Positions 1 through 10,924 are shown, counted from the first letter of the stretch. The stretch: DNA of 64,000 nt from Lactobacillus sp. ESL0785 (GCF_029395455.1 NZ_CP113916.1:1240001-1304000), one strand, 5' to 3'. The notes: generated from the sequence alone by a model not told the origin. Numbers and translations are program-made.

Positions 1-380
1 TACAAATTTTAAATATGATATTTTTCGTTTTAGATGGTGAAACAGTTGAAACGATAATATCTCAGGCTGTTAAAACAATTGAGTTAAAATATCCTTTTAT
101 GCAAACTTTAAAAATTAGTTTTTTACTTAATAAGGGATACCTACGAATGAAACAAGAAAAATTAAAATCTGCTATTTTGATTTTCAAGAATTCACTAACA
201 TCAATTAAAAAATTAAACAGATATGATGAATTATTATTCATAAAAGGTCGAATAGAAATTTGCAATAAGAACAAAGCTAAAGCTCTAGCTTTCAAAAATT
301 TATTAATCTCAATAGAAGCGGATAGTACCGCCAATGCACTTAATTCAGAAATTCAAGAATTTGACTACCTCTTTAATTAA
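1..380 (+). CDS. Rgg-like transcriptional regulator, C-terminal part (5' end outside window)
   Basis: The frame is open to the left edge, so the gene starts before the window; about 125 codons are visible and end in TAA at 378-380. The protein aligns along its length with the C-terminal half of the next gene: LNM, then the tyrosine-proline-phenylalanine of the KYPF/YYPF motif, and the ending DYLFN versus SYLFN. In Rgg/GadR/MutR proteins this half is a TPR-like helical domain that binds a short peptide. No DNA-binding domain is visible because it would lie upstream. It is read as the first of two tandem paralogues. Regulated genes and pheromone are unknown. Confidence 0.7.
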   Translation, partial: QILNMIFFVLDGETVETIISQAVKTIELKYPFMQTLKISFLLNKGYLRMKQEKLKSAILIFKNSLTSIKKLNRYDELLFIKGRIEICNKNKAKALAFKNLLISIEADSTANALNSEIQEFDYLFN

Positions 381-506
381 CTTTCAACGGGAAATTGATA
401 TAAAAATAATTTTATTGCCAAAGATGCAGCGCAATACTAATCACTGAAACTAAAGTGTCTAACTTTATTCTATAATCTACTCTTTTAACTTAAAAATAAT
501 ATCAGC

Positions 507-542
507 AGAACATTTGATAAGGGTCTCCTTATCAAATGTTCT
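507..542. terminator. Perfect 16-bp hairpin between the two Rgg-like genes
   Basis: Two 16-base arms, starting AGAACATTTG and ending CAAATGTTCT, are exactly complementary around a 4-base loop. There is no clean T-run on either side, so it may be a weak bidirectional terminator of the upstream gene or an operator upstream of the second regulator. It lies about 60 bp upstream of the -35 box of the next gene. Confidence 0.5.
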
Positions 543-600
543 TGTAATTATCATAGCGCTTTCTAAAAACAATTTCTGTGCGTTTTCCGCACAATTAAAT

Positions 601-629
601 TTTACACTGCAAAATTATCTCTATATAAT
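601..629 (+). promoter_or_regulatory. Promoter of the second Rgg-like gene
   Basis: A -35 box TTTACA (601-606) and a perfect -10 box TATAAT (624-629) are separated by 17 bp. The ribosome binding site AAGAGGT (644-650) follows at a normal distance. This looks like a strong housekeeping sigma-70 (SigA) promoter. Confidence 0.75.
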
Positions 630-657
630 GTAGAATTTACTTAAAGAGGTGTTTCAA

Positions 658-1494
658 ATGTCAGATTTTGGTCAAACAATTCATCAATTACGTGTTTCCC
701 GTTCTATTAGTCAAGAGGAGTTAGCTGCTGGTATTTTCAATCGCAGTCGCTTATCAAGAATCGAAAGTAGTAGTGCTTATCCTTCTCAACAAGTTGCCAA
801 TCAATTAATTTCTCGTTTAAGTCTCACTCCTAAAGAGTTTGAATATATCCAGCATGATTATTCAGCTTCCAAAAAAGATCAAATTTTATACCAATTTTTC
901 AATATTGAATTTAATACTGAAACCAAAAAGATAAATTTACTTATCAAACAATGTGATAGTATCATAGATGATATCGACATTAAGCGCATTAAAAAAATAT
1001 TACAAGGCCAATTATTGCTAGGCACCTCTAACGGCTTAAAGCAAGCAAAAAAGCTAGTTCAGCCTATTTGGTATGATCATTTAGCTAACATTAAAGTATT
1101 AACAATAATTGATCTTGCTCTGTTGAACATGATTGCCTATGCCTTTGATGATGATACTAACCAACAAATTATTACTAAAATTCTTAATACAATTGACAAT
1201 TACTATCCTTTTTTAATTGCTTTAAAATGTAACGTCTTAATTAATCAGGCTAGCTTATTGCTAGAACAACATGATTTCAGTGCCGCTGAAAAATCTCTAA
1301 CTCAAGCTGCCGAATTAGCACAAAGTAACAATCAGTATGATAAGTTACTTCTATGTAAATCTGAATTAGCTATTTGTAATCAAGACCAACAACAAGCAGT
1401 TTATTATGCCAACTTACTAAATGAAATTGGTGCCGTCAACTTAGCACAATTATTACAGCAGCAAATCAAACAGTTCTCTTACCTTTTCAACTAA
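658..1494 (+). CDS. Rgg/GadR/MutR-type XRE transcriptional regulator
   Basis: This 278-residue protein has an N-terminal XRE helix-turn-helix (about residues 5-60, with SISQEELAAGIFNRSRLSRIE typical of the family) followed by a long helical TPR-like domain that in Rgg proteins binds an intracellular peptide pheromone. The ATG at 658 is chosen because AAGAGGT ends 7 bases before it; a GTG at 649 would overlap that ribosome binding site. It has its own promoter and ends at a terminator shared with groEL. The upstream gene is a paralogue. No short hydrophobic pheromone gene was seen next to it. The family call is firm; the target genes are unknown. Confidence 0.85.
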   Translation: MSDFGQTIHQLRVSRSISQEELAAGIFNRSRLSRIESSSAYPSQQVANQLISRLSLTPKEFEYIQHDYSASKKDQILYQFFNIEFNTETKKINLLIKQCDSIIDDIDIKRIKKILQGQLLLGTSNGLKQAKKLVQPIWYDHLANIKVLTIIDLALLNMIAYAFDDDTNQQIITKILNTIDNYYPFLIALKCNVLINQASLLLEQHDFSAAEKSLTQAAELAQSNNQYDKLLLCKSELAICNQDQQQAVYYANLLNEIGAVNLAQLLQQQIKQFSYLFN

Positions 1495-1506
1495 TCTTCA
1501 CCACAC

Positions 1507-1536
1507 AAAAAAGCCGCTCAAACGAGCGACTTTTTT
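1507..1536. terminator. Bidirectional terminator between Rgg-like gene and groEL
   Basis: A run of six A, a GC-rich stem (CGCTC/GAGCG) with a short AAAC loop and a run of six T form a rho-independent terminator that works on both strands and separates the convergent genes. Confidence 0.9.
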
Positions 1537-1556
1537 AATTATTATTTATCTTTTAA

Positions 1557-3490
<1,934 letters not shown>

Positions 3491-3541
3491 GACTGCCTCC
3501 TAAAATTAATTTTGCTAAATCTTATTATTGTTATTAAGTAG

Positions 3542-3568
3542 TTAGCACTCTTATTAGCTAAGTGCTAA
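3542..3568 (-). promoter_or_regulatory. CIRCE operator, promoter-proximal copy
   Basis: TTAGCACTC and AAGTGCTAA are separated by 9 bp, which is the HrcA-binding CIRCE consensus with one mismatch. It lies just downstream of the groES -10 box, so bound HrcA would block transcription and the element would also be in the transcript leader. Confidence 0.95.
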
Positions 3569-3580
3569 CTTACAAATATG

Positions 3581-3609
3581 ATAATAACCTCTTTTGCCAA
3601 AAAATGCAA
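3581..3609 (-). promoter_or_regulatory. groES-groEL promoter
   Basis: Read on the minus strand, -35 TTGCAT (3604-3609) and -10 TATTAT (3581-3586) have a 17-bp spacer. The promoter lies between the two CIRCE copies. Confidence 0.75.
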
Positions 3610-3616
3610 GAAAAAA

Positions 3617-3643
3617 TTAGCACTTTAGGCAAAAAAGTGCTAA
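3617..3643 (-). promoter_or_regulatory. CIRCE operator, distal copy
   Basis: TTAGCACTT and AAGTGCTAA with a 9-bp spacer form a second CIRCE, upstream of the -35 box. Paired operators around one promoter suggest tight HrcA repression, possibly through looping or stacked binding. Confidence 0.9.
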
Positions 3644-3876
3644 TTTTATTTTTTGCAAGTTCTTAACTCGCATCACGTCGCATATAATTAAAATTTTTCT
3701 TATCCATTTTTCAACTAATTTTTTGCTCTTATCATCATCAAATACTATCTAATTTAAATTAAAACTGTAAAAAACAGTGTGTAAAACTATTACATGTGCG
3801 CAAAATATTGTTTTTACTAGTTAAACTTAGAATGCCGTTTGCAATCAGCTTAGTAAAATAATTTAACCATAATAAA

Positions 3877-3911
3877 AACCCTAGAAATTAATTCATCTTA
3901 ATTTCAGGGTT
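3877..3911 (-). terminator. Terminator of the M13 peptidase gene
   Basis: On the minus strand the arms AACCCTGAAATTAA and its near-complement ending AGGGTT form a hairpin with one bulged base, followed by TTTTTATT. The rest of the 3644-3876 gap holds no recognisable gene or signal. Confidence 0.8.
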
Positions 3912-3938
3912 CATCTTACTATAACTCAAAAAGAAATA

Positions 3939-6029
3939 TTACCAAATTAGTACCCGCTTTTTTGGCGGCAGCCACATACCATCCGTCTTCTTAACTTTAA
4001 AGACCTTATAGAAGTCCGGTTGGCACTGTACTTGTACATTAGCTCGCAAGGCATTAGGTGAGTGAACATCAGTGGCGAGTAAGCCTTGAGTCACTTCTGG
4101 ACTTGCTTTTAACCGCCAAATTCGAGCATAATTTTTAAAAAGTTCACGCAAACTAACGTGATCCTTCTTAGCAGCTGCTATGGCCACAGATAATCCACCT
4201 TGATCGGCAATATTCTCTGATACTGTCAGCTTACCGTTAACCTTTTTACCGCCATACTTGATACCATTAAATAATTTGATTTCTGCCTTAATCCGCTTAT
4301 TAAATGCAGCATGATCTTTTTTAGTCCACCAATTATGCAAACTACCATATTTATCAAATTTAGCACCATTATTATCAAAGGCATGAGATATTTCATGACC
4401 AATAACTGCGCCAATACCGCCCAAGTTAGCAGCCTTACTTTGCTTCTTACTATAAAATGGTGCTTGCAAGATAGCTGCAGGAATAGTGATATCATTTTGT
4501 TCATCATTATAGCCTGCATTAACTTCATCGCCAGTGAAATACCAATCATCACGATTAACAGGTTCATCTAACTCTAAGATGCTTTCCTTAAGGGCTTGGA
4601 TAGTCATTGCTTTTCGATTAGCATACAAACTACCACCTTGGCTTGCCGGAACCACTTTTATATCATCATAAAAGTCGGTAACATCGCCTGGGTACCCGAC
4701 CTTAACCTTCATTGTCTTTAATTTAGCAATTGCCTTTTGTCTGGTTGACTTAGACAGCCACTTATTTTTTTGCAAACGATGTTCGTAAATTTTCAAAATT
4801 TGCTTAACTATCTTAGTGACATCTTTTTTAGCAGCAGAACCAAAATAGGTTTGGCCATAATATTCACCTATTAGGTCAGCATAATCACTATCTGTAATTG
4901 CAAATGCCTGTTTTGCAGTTGAAGACAATTCCTTTTGACCAGATTCTGCTTGCGCAAATGGTGCGCTGGCGTCAATAAATTGCTGTGACAAATTTCCTGC
5001 AACACCATTAATGAATTCAACGATCATCCAACCTTTAATTTCAGCGAAATTATCCTTATTGAGCAACTTGTTAACATTATTCAAGAAGTTCGGATCCGTG
5101 ACAATAATCTGGTCAGGTTCTTTACCAATTGCTCTTTGTAAAAAGCCCGCCATATCAAAGTCACTAAATTTCGCCTCAAAATCTTTGACATTCATTGGAT
5201 GATAATTGCTAGTCACTTCGGCGCTATCTTCAGCTGACTTAGTATTTTGCGCTATCTTACTATCAAACTTAAGCGCATTTTCAACATAGGTAGTTGCTTC
5301 AGCTTCTGATACACCGGCTAATTTTAATAGATTAATAGATTGTTTTTTAAAAATATCGAGTAACTCTTTTGCATTAGCATCTTGATAGCTAGTAGTATCA
5401 GGTAAAAATGTTCCAGCGGCGCCAAAGTAGAGGTCATTCTTTCGGGCATTTTTCAAATCAGGCTCTACATCCCACCCAATTGGCAGCGGCATCGTTTCAT
5501 TAAATAGTTTTGTTGCTTTAGTATTAAAATCAGCAAAATCCTTAATGTCTTCTAGTTCTGCTAAATCCTGTTTAATTGGTCCAGCACCATCGCGATTACG
5601 CTGATCCATATCTCGAGCTTGCTTATATAAAGCAACAGCCTTAGCAAAATTAGGAATATTCGGCAGTGGCTTTTTGCCATTAGCAAAAGCTGCCATATCT
5701 TGACTTAATTCAGTATTTACCTTAGTCGAAAGCTCATCAAAAGCACCAGTACGAGTACCATCTACTGGTATTTTAGCTTGCTTTAGCCATTTAGAATTAA
5801 CAGCTAAATACAAATTATCTTGTGGACGCGTACCGATTTGAGGTTTGAGCGTATTGCCAATGCCCCCACGTTTTCCTTTAACTTGCTTACTGCGGTGCTG
5901 GTTAATTTTACTTTTACTAGTAGCAGCTGAAACTGGCTGACTAAGATAATTACTAGTATTAGTTAAAACAAGAGAACCACTCATTATAATAGCAGTAAGT
6001 ATCGCTATTATCCTTGATCTTTTCTTCAT
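3939..6029 (-). CDS. pepO: Exported M13-family zinc endopeptidase (PepO-like)
   Basis: The 696-residue protein is a neprilysin-like M13 metallopeptidase cutting oligopeptides. The zinc site HEISH lies at residues 545-549 and the third zinc ligand in ENIAD at about 605; the substrate motif NAGYN and the typical C-terminal tryptophan are also present. A basic start plus a hydrophobic stretch ending near SAATS (about residues 1-36) is a signal peptide, so this copy is secreted, unlike the cytoplasmic PepO of dairy lactobacilli; the extra length is the leader. It is transcribed alone with its own terminator. The role is probably extracellular peptide supply. The name pepO is by family, not proven orthology. 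Confidence 0.9.
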   Translation of the reverse strand: MKKRSRIIAILTAIIMSGSLVLTNTSNYLSQPVSAATSKSKINQHRSKQVKGKRGGIGNTLKPQIGTRPQDNLYLAVNSKWLKQAKIPVDGTRTGAFDELSTKVNTELSQDMAAFANGKKPLPNIPNFAKAVALYKQARDMDQRNRDGAGPIKQDLAELEDIKDFADFNTKATKLFNETMPLPIGWDVEPDLKNARKNDLYFGAAGTFLPDTTSYQDANAKELLDIFKKQSINLLKLAGVSEAEATTYVENALKFDSKIAQNTKSAEDSAEVTSNYHPMNVKDFEAKFSDFDMAGFLQRAIGKEPDQIIVTDPNFLNNVNKLLNKDNFAEIKGWMIVEFINGVAGNLSQQFIDASAPFAQAESGQKELSSTAKQAFAITDSDYADLIGEYYGQTYFGSAAKKDVTKIVKQILKIYEHRLQKNKWLSKSTRQKAIAKLKTMKVKVGYPGDVTDFYDDIKVVPASQGGSLYANRKAMTIQALKESILELDEPVNRDDWYFTGDEVNAGYNDEQNDITIPAAILQAPFYSKKQSKAANLGGIGAVIGHEISHAFDNNGAKFDKYGSLHNWWTKKDHAAFNKRIKAEIKLFNGIKYGGKKVNGKLTVSENIADQGGLSVAIAAAKKDHVSLRELFKNYARIWRLKASPEVTQGLLATDVHSPNALRANVQVQCQPDFYKVFKVKKTDGMWLPPKKRVLIW

Positions 6030-6124
6030 TTATTTACCTCATGTACAAGCAACTTAATCACTAAGCTTTATTATAGCAATATTCTTCTATTAAAAAATAT
6101 ATTTTTTATGCAAAACCATTTCTA

Positions 6125-7306
6125 TTATAGCGTTAATTTAATTAGATGCTTTTCACACATAATGTAAATAGAAATAAGCATCATGCTAGCAGCTGTTATA
6201 AAAATTAAATGAATATCTATTTTAGCAAGAAAGCCACTGACCACAGCCATCACTGCTCCCATAATTCTAGTTAGAGTAGTTGCAGCGGAAGTTACCATCC
6301 CGCGATATTCTTTTTTAGTTAATGCTTGAACTATCGTAAAGAAGTTCGCCTGTGACCAGACACTGCCAAAGGATACCAATATATATCCTAGCGTAACCGT
6401 TAGCAGTGAATTAAGCAGCAACATCAGCATAAAACCCGCTAAAATCAAACTACCACTAATAATTAGCTGCAGGCCTAGCTTAATTTTTTGATTAAAATGC
6501 AAATAAATAAAATTGGCTAGAATACTAGCAATTGCAGCAGCCGTGAAAAAGACACTAACCATGCTGACTGATACTTTAAGATACTGCTTTAACGTAAAAG
6601 TCAACATCGGTACTACTACCTGAAACCCAAGATTAGCAACAAAGAAACCAGCAATTAACCATTTCAATTGTTGATTCTGCCAAATAAACTTCAAACCAGC
6701 AGTAATTTTATCCTTAATATTTTGCGTTTTCGGGCTAACATCATCTTCATGAACGTCTTTAATTATATAAGCCAGATAGCCAAAGCTAACACTATCAAGT
6801 GAGAAACCACTTAGATAACCCATTACATTAATAATAAGTGAAGCAACTCCTGGCCCCAACATTCGTTGAATTGATGAAACTAAACCTACTTGGCCAGAAA
6901 CCTGAGCTAATTCTTCTGCTGATAATGATTCTGCAAGCATGGTCTGATAACCCACCCACGACAATAAATCAAAGGTACCAAAAACAAAAATTGCTGTCAA
7001 AAGACACCAAAAAGGCCACTGCTTAAAAATCATGATTGGAATTAGTAATACCAATCCCATTTGCGCAAGCAGCGTGATTAACATCACGCGCCGCTTATTA
7101 TAGATATCAAACAAAACCCCAATCACTAAGCCGAAAAGTGCGGTTGGCAAATATTCTGTTGCCGTTAGCAAACCCATTGTCACTGGTGAATGATTAAACG
7201 CTAAAATAAGTAATGGTACCGCAAAAGTATAAAACTGGTCACCAAAACCTGATACAGTATAGCCTAACAATAATTTTCTTTTATTATTTAATTCTTGATT
7301 TTTCAT
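6125..7306 (-). CDS. MFS transporter (efflux type)
   Basis: This 393-residue membrane protein shows about 12 hydrophobic segments and the MFS loop after helix 2 (GVLFDIYNKRRVM). The start GFGDQFYTFAVPLLIL resembles the EntS/MFS_3 family of drug, siderophore or macrolide exporters. It lies alone between the M13 peptidase and rex on the same strand, with a hairpin in front of it. The substrate cannot be told from the sequence. Confidence 0.8.
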   Translation of the reverse strand: MKNQELNNKRKLLLGYTVSGFGDQFYTFAVPLLILAFNHSPVTMGLLTATEYLPTALFGLVIGVLFDIYNKRRVMLITLLAQMGLVLLIPIMIFKQWPFWCLLTAIFVFGTFDLLSWVGYQTMLAESLSAEELAQVSGQVGLVSSIQRMLGPGVASLIINVMGYLSGFSLDSVSFGYLAYIIKDVHEDDVSPKTQNIKDKITAGLKFIWQNQQLKWLIAGFFVANLGFQVVVPMLTFTLKQYLKVSVSMVSVFFTAAAIASILANFIYLHFNQKIKLGLQLIISGSLILAGFMLMLLLNSLLTVTLGYILVSFGSVWSQANFFTIVQALTKKEYRGMVTSAATTLTRIMGAVMAVVSGFLAKIDIHLIFITAASMMLISIYIMCEKHLIKLTL

Positions 7307-7329
7307 TTTTCTCGATCATATAAAGTAAA

Positions 7330-7365
7330 TAGCCGTATTATTTTTCCTTAAAAACAATACGGCTA
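7330..7365 (-). terminator. Long hairpin between rex and the MFS gene
   Basis: The arms TAGCCGTATT and AATACGGCTA continue inward through a G-T pair and TTTTT/AAAAA, giving a stem of about 16 pairs with a 4-base loop. On the minus strand it follows rex and precedes the MFS start, so it is either the rex terminator or a leader structure of the transporter. Confidence 0.55.
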
Positions 7366-7434
7366 CTACTTCTGGATCGACAACATTAGTAATTTGCATA
7401 TTAATTATCTCGGTGCAACAGCCTTGATCAATAA

Positions 7435-8076
7435 TTACTTATTCCTATCCTTATCAGAATCAAGAAAGTAAATTAACGTTTGTAATTCCGTTGCCAAATC
7501 AACATTTTGCACACGAATCCCGCTTGGTGCAGAAAGACGGATCGGCGTAAAGTTCATAATACCTTTAATTCCGGCATCAATCATTTCATCAGCCGTCGCT
7601 TGAGCAGTAGATGAAGGAACTGTCAAAATAGCAATGGAAATCTGTTGATCACTTAATTGCTTATTGAGTTCCGCCATACTATAAACAGGAACCCCACTTA
7701 AAATTTTACCTGTAATTTTCTGATCAATATCAAATGCACAAGAAATCCGAATGTTATTGCTGCGCTTAAAGTTGTAATTAAGCAGCGCGTGACCTAAATT
7801 ACCCACACCTACTAAAGCAACATTAGTCAGCGTATCTTGGTTCAAGATTTTTTTAAAAAACGATAATAAGCTCTTAACATCGTAACCGTAGCCACGCTTA
7901 CCTAAAGCACCAAAGTAAGAAAAGTCCCGTCGAATTGATGCACTATCAACTTGAACAGCATCAGACAATTCGGTTGAAGAAACTTTCTCTTTGCCGCTCT
8001 CATTTAAGATGATTAAATACCGATAATAAAGCGGCAATCTCTTAGCTGTTGCCGTAGGAATTTTGATTTTTTCCAT
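7435..8076 (-). CDS. rex: Redox-sensing transcriptional repressor Rex
   Basis: Rex represses fermentation and NADH-oxidising genes and releases DNA when NADH rises. The 213-residue protein has the N-terminal winged helix ([15 protein letters not shown], then [24 protein letters not shown]) and a Rossmann NADH domain with GVGNLG at residues 90-95. The ATG at 8076 is taken as start because family members begin here and GGGAGG lies upstream; the frame is open to a TTG at 8121 but that extension is not conserved-looking. It is a single gene with its own promoter. Confidence 0.95.
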   Translation of the reverse strand: MEKIKIPTATAKRLPLYYRYLIILNESGKEKVSSTELSDAVQVDSASIRRDFSYFGALGKRGYGYDVKSLLSFFKKILNQDTLTNVALVGVGNLGHALLNYNFKRSNNIRISCAFDIDQKITGKILSGVPVYSMAELNKQLSDQQISIAILTVPSSTAQATADEMIDAGIKGIMNFTPIRLSAPSGIRVQNVDLATELQTLIYFLDSDKDRNK

Positions 8077-8103
8077 TTTTATAAAAAGCCTCCCACATTT
8101 AGT

Positions 8104-8159
8104 TTGTGAATTAAGCACCAATCAGTATTATTTTACCTATAAAATTACGATTATTGCAA
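8104..8159 (-). promoter_or_regulatory. rex promoter with a Rex-like half site
   Basis: On the minus strand, TTGCAA (8154-8159) and TAAAAT (8130-8135) are spaced 18 bp. Downstream at 8104-8121 lies TTGGTGCTTAATTCACAA, whose right half TTCACAA matches the Rex box while the left half is poor. Autoregulation is possible but only suggested. Confidence 0.4.
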
Positions 8160-8380
8160 ATGTTTTTTTCACAATCTTGTAAATTTTACCACAAAAAAGC
8201 CTGATATCCTAGTGAATAAGCGTTACTAGCAGATAAATAAAATAATTATTTTTACCACTTAACTAACCACAATAACTAGTTAACTGCATTATGTAGCCAC
8301 TTAACTAATTTTTCCAGACAAACACCAAGCTTTTAGTTAAACTGCAATTAAGAACTAGGAGTATAACAATTTATTAATAT
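8160..8380. other. Intergenic region between LysR gene and rex promoter
   Basis: No open frame with a ribosome binding site was found. The AT-rich stretch has two direct copies of CCACTTAACTAA (about 8256 and 8298) and no clear terminator for the LysR gene. Confidence 0.5.
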
Positions 8381-9268
8381 TTAATCTAGTTTCTTTTTCA
8401 TTATCCATTTAGCAAAACTATTAGCACTAATCGAAACTGGTGGTTTAAGAACAACTGCACCATATGACAATGAAACAGGATAATCTAACGGAATGATTTT
8501 AAAAAATTCATGATTTTCGTATTCAGTAAAATCTGGTATAACGGCAATACCTAAACCTGATTCAACCATCGTATCGATTGCTGCAAAATTATTAACAATA
8601 ATACATTCAGCATCTGGACAAGAGGTTTTTATTAAATTTTGCAATTTTAATTGTTCAGGCGGACACCAACTGTTAACAAATAAAATAATTCTTTGATTAT
8701 TCAACATATCAAGTTTTATTTTTTTATTTCTGACTAATAAATTATTTGATGGAACTGCTACACTAAAGTTTCCCTTTATTAAAGAGTAATAAGCTATTTC
8801 TTTATAATCTACTACATCATCTTCTGTTGTAAAAATCACGTCACAGGTTTGTTGAATTAAATTTTGTTTTAATTGATTATGGTCATAATATTCTACATAT
8901 ACCCTAATATCTTGATTCAATTGACAATAATCTCTAATCAACTTAGGCAAAATATGAGCTTCAAAGGATGTCCCAGTTAAGCCAATTGTCAATGAACTTT
9001 TTTCACGCTGATAATTTTCGCGACTTTCAAAAATGGCTTTATCTAAAATTTTAACAGCAAGCTGAACTTTTGTATAAAACATATGCCCACTTACTGTTAA
9101 CTTTACTTCTCGCTTAGTTCGTTGAAATAGTGTAAAACCAATTTCATTTTCTAACGAGTGAATTGCCTGTGACACTGCTGGCTGAGAAACACTCATTGAA
9201 GCTGCAGTCTTAGAAAAATTTAGTGTCTCAGCCAAATTAATAAATATTTTTAAATGATCAAAATTCAT
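8381..9268 (-). CDS. LysR-family transcriptional regulator
   Basis: The 295-residue protein has the classic LysR helix-turn-helix at the N-terminus (FSKTAASMSVSQPAVSQAIHSLE, residues about 14-36) and a periplasmic-binding-protein-like effector domain. The ATG at 9268 is chosen because GGAAG lies 8 bases before it; the ATG five codons upstream has no such signal. It is divergent from the flavoprotein at 9433, the usual arrangement of a LysR regulator and its target. The inducer is unknown but may be the substrate of that enzyme. Confidence 0.9.
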   Translation of the reverse strand: MNFDHLKIFINLAETLNFSKTAASMSVSQPAVSQAIHSLENEIGFTLFQRTKREVKLTVSGHMFYTKVQLAVKILDKAIFESRENYQREKSSLTIGLTGTSFEAHILPKLIRDYCQLNQDIRVYVEYYDHNQLKQNLIQQTCDVIFTTEDDVVDYKEIAYYSLIKGNFSVAVPSNNLLVRNKKIKLDMLNNQRIILFVNSWCPPEQLKLQNLIKTSCPDAECIIVNNFAAIDTMVESGLGIAVIPDFTEYENHEFFKIIPLDYPVSLSYGAVVLKPPVSISANSFAKWIMKKKLD

Positions 9269-9340
9269 ATAATTATCTTCCATTCATAAGTTTTTATTAT
9301 TAGCAATTATATTTTCCAATTTCACGCGATATATTTATTG

Positions 9341-9383
9341 TGATATGTTTATCAATGTAAGCGCTACAAAAATATCGATATTT
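9341..9383. promoter_or_regulatory. Operator-like palindromes between LysR gene and flavoprotein gene
   Basis: Three symmetric elements stand in a row: TGATA-N4-TATCA (9341-9354), TGTAAGCGCTACA (9356-9368, also cre-like but one base short of the consensus) and the perfect palindrome AAATATCGATATTT (9370-9383). They are the likely LysR (and perhaps CcpA) control region for both divergent genes. Confidence 0.5.
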
Positions 9384-9432
9384 ATTTACGCTACTTAAAA
9401 TAATTCATTTAATTATGAAAGGCAAATTGAAA

Positions 9433-10917
9433 ATGAAAGAAATTAATACAGAAGTTCTAGTAGTAGGAGCGGGAAATGCTGGTATGATGGCCGCAGCTGC
9501 CGCAGCTGAAAAAGGTGCCAAAGTTACTGTCATTGAAAAAGAAGATTCTATTAACCTATTACGTGTTGGCTTAGCCGGAGTTGGAACTAATGCGCAAAAG
9601 CGAGCAAACATGACAATTAATAAATATGATTTAGTCGAATATTTAGCAGCTTTTGCCCAACACAATGTCGATGAAGGCTTAATTTATCATTGGGCTGATC
9701 ATAGTGCTGAAGCTGTTAACTGGGTTGAAGATAATATTCTGAAACCTCATGGTGCTCATTTACGAGCAGAACCAGATGCTATGGTGACAGGCCACGCATA
9801 TCAAGGCTTTGCAACAGAGAACGATCCAACTTTTGATGATAAGACTTTTACTTCTTATGGCAAATGGTTTATTCAAAAAGTAACCGAAATGGGTGTAGAT
9901 TTGGAATTTAACACAGAACTAGTTAAATTAATAAGTAAAAATAACCAAGTTACTGGTGTAATTGCCCATAGAAGTCAAGAAAATCAAGATATCCAAATTA
10001 ATGCATCTAAAGGTGTAATTATTTGTTCAGGTGGATATGCTGCGAATACAAAATTACTTAAAAAATGGAATCCATTATCTTTAAAGAAGAATGTTTATAA
10101 TGATAGTCCTCGTAATACAGGTAAAGGTATTACTGCTGCAATAGAAATCGGTGCTATCAAAGATGAAGAACCTGCTGAATGTATTTTTGACCGTGGACTA
10201 GTACCTGTAGGTAAAAAGACCGAAGACATGTATGTTCAAACAGATACCTATCAAGATTGGCTTTGGCTTGGCAGTCATCCTTTATTAAAAGTTAATTTAC
10301 GTGGTAAAAGATTTGCTAATGAATCTGTTCCTTATCAATTTATCGTCAATGCTGCAAGCAAACAACCCGGTTATCTCTATGCAATGATCTGGGATGATAA
10401 TTATGGTGAATATGCAAAACAATTCCATACTTTAGGTTGTGCTAGAGTAGGCTTCCCTGGTTATATGGCTAGTGCTGAAAAATTGATGGCTGATACTGAA
10501 CAATATGTTAAAAAAGGACTAGTTGTTAAAGCTAATACAATTGAAGAACTAGCGCAAAAATTAAATTTGCCAGTTAAAAATTTAGTTAATACTGTTAAAC
10601 GTAATAATAATTTAGTAACAGCCAATATTGATCAAGACTTTGGTAAAGAAGCTTACCGCTTAACACCAATCGAGAAGAAACCATATTATGGTTGTATTTT
10701 AGGTGGTCGTGTTCTAGATACACTTGATGGCTTAAGAATTAATAAGAAAATGGAAGTTCTTAACCAAGATTACGAACCCATCCAACACCTTTATGCAGCT
10801 GGAAATGCCAGTGGTGGCTTCTTCTTTGGTAGTTATCCAGATCGAATTCCTGGTTTAGCCGCAAGTCATGCTCAAACCTTTGGTCGCTTAGCCGGACAAC
10901 AAGCTGCTGAAAATTAA
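9433..10917 (+). CDS. FAD-dependent oxidoreductase, fumarate reductase flavoprotein family
   Basis: The 494-residue protein has the N-terminal dinucleotide motif GAGNAG (residues 12-17), the acidic residue of the second strand (VIEKE) and the C-terminal FAD contact AAGNASGG expected in the FAD_binding_2 family (fumarate reductase, urocanate reductase, 3-ketosteroid dehydrogenase). No FMN-binding or haem domain is attached. AAAGG 10 bases upstream supports ATG 9433 over ATG 9415. It is probably cytoplasmic, reducing an unsaturated acid or related acceptor; the substrate is not known. It is likely controlled by the divergent LysR gene and ends at its own terminator. Confidence 0.8.
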   Translation: MKEINTEVLVVGAGNAGMMAAAAAAEKGAKVTVIEKEDSINLLRVGLAGVGTNAQKRANMTINKYDLVEYLAAFAQHNVDEGLIYHWADHSAEAVNWVEDNILKPHGAHLRAEPDAMVTGHAYQGFATENDPTFDDKTFTSYGKWFIQKVTEMGVDLEFNTELVKLISKNNQVTGVIAHRSQENQDIQINASKGVIICSGGYAANTKLLKKWNPLSLKKNVYNDSPRNTGKGITAAIEIGAIKDEEPAECIFDRGLVPVGKKTEDMYVQTDTYQDWLWLGSHPLLKVNLRGKRFANESVPYQFIVNAASKQPGYLYAMIWDDNYGEYAKQFHTLGCARVGFPGYMASAEKLMADTEQYVKKGLVVKANTIEELAQKLNLPVKNLVNTVKRNNNLVTANIDQDFGKEAYRLTPIEKKPYYGCILGGRVLDTLDGLRINKKMEVLNQDYEPIQHLYAAGNASGGFFFGSYPDRIPGLAASHAQTFGRLAGQQAAEN

Positions 10918-10924
10918 TATTTGA

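Noticed and set aside
4226..4567. Second minus-strand frame inside the M13 peptidase, which could suggest a frameshift
   Set aside because: The main frame is continuous through the zinc site and to the normal C-terminus, so there is no break to explain.
8256..8310. Direct copies of CCACTTAACTAA as a CRISPR-like or iteron array
   Set aside because: Only two copies at irregular spacing in AT-rich spacer; no cas or replication gene nearby.
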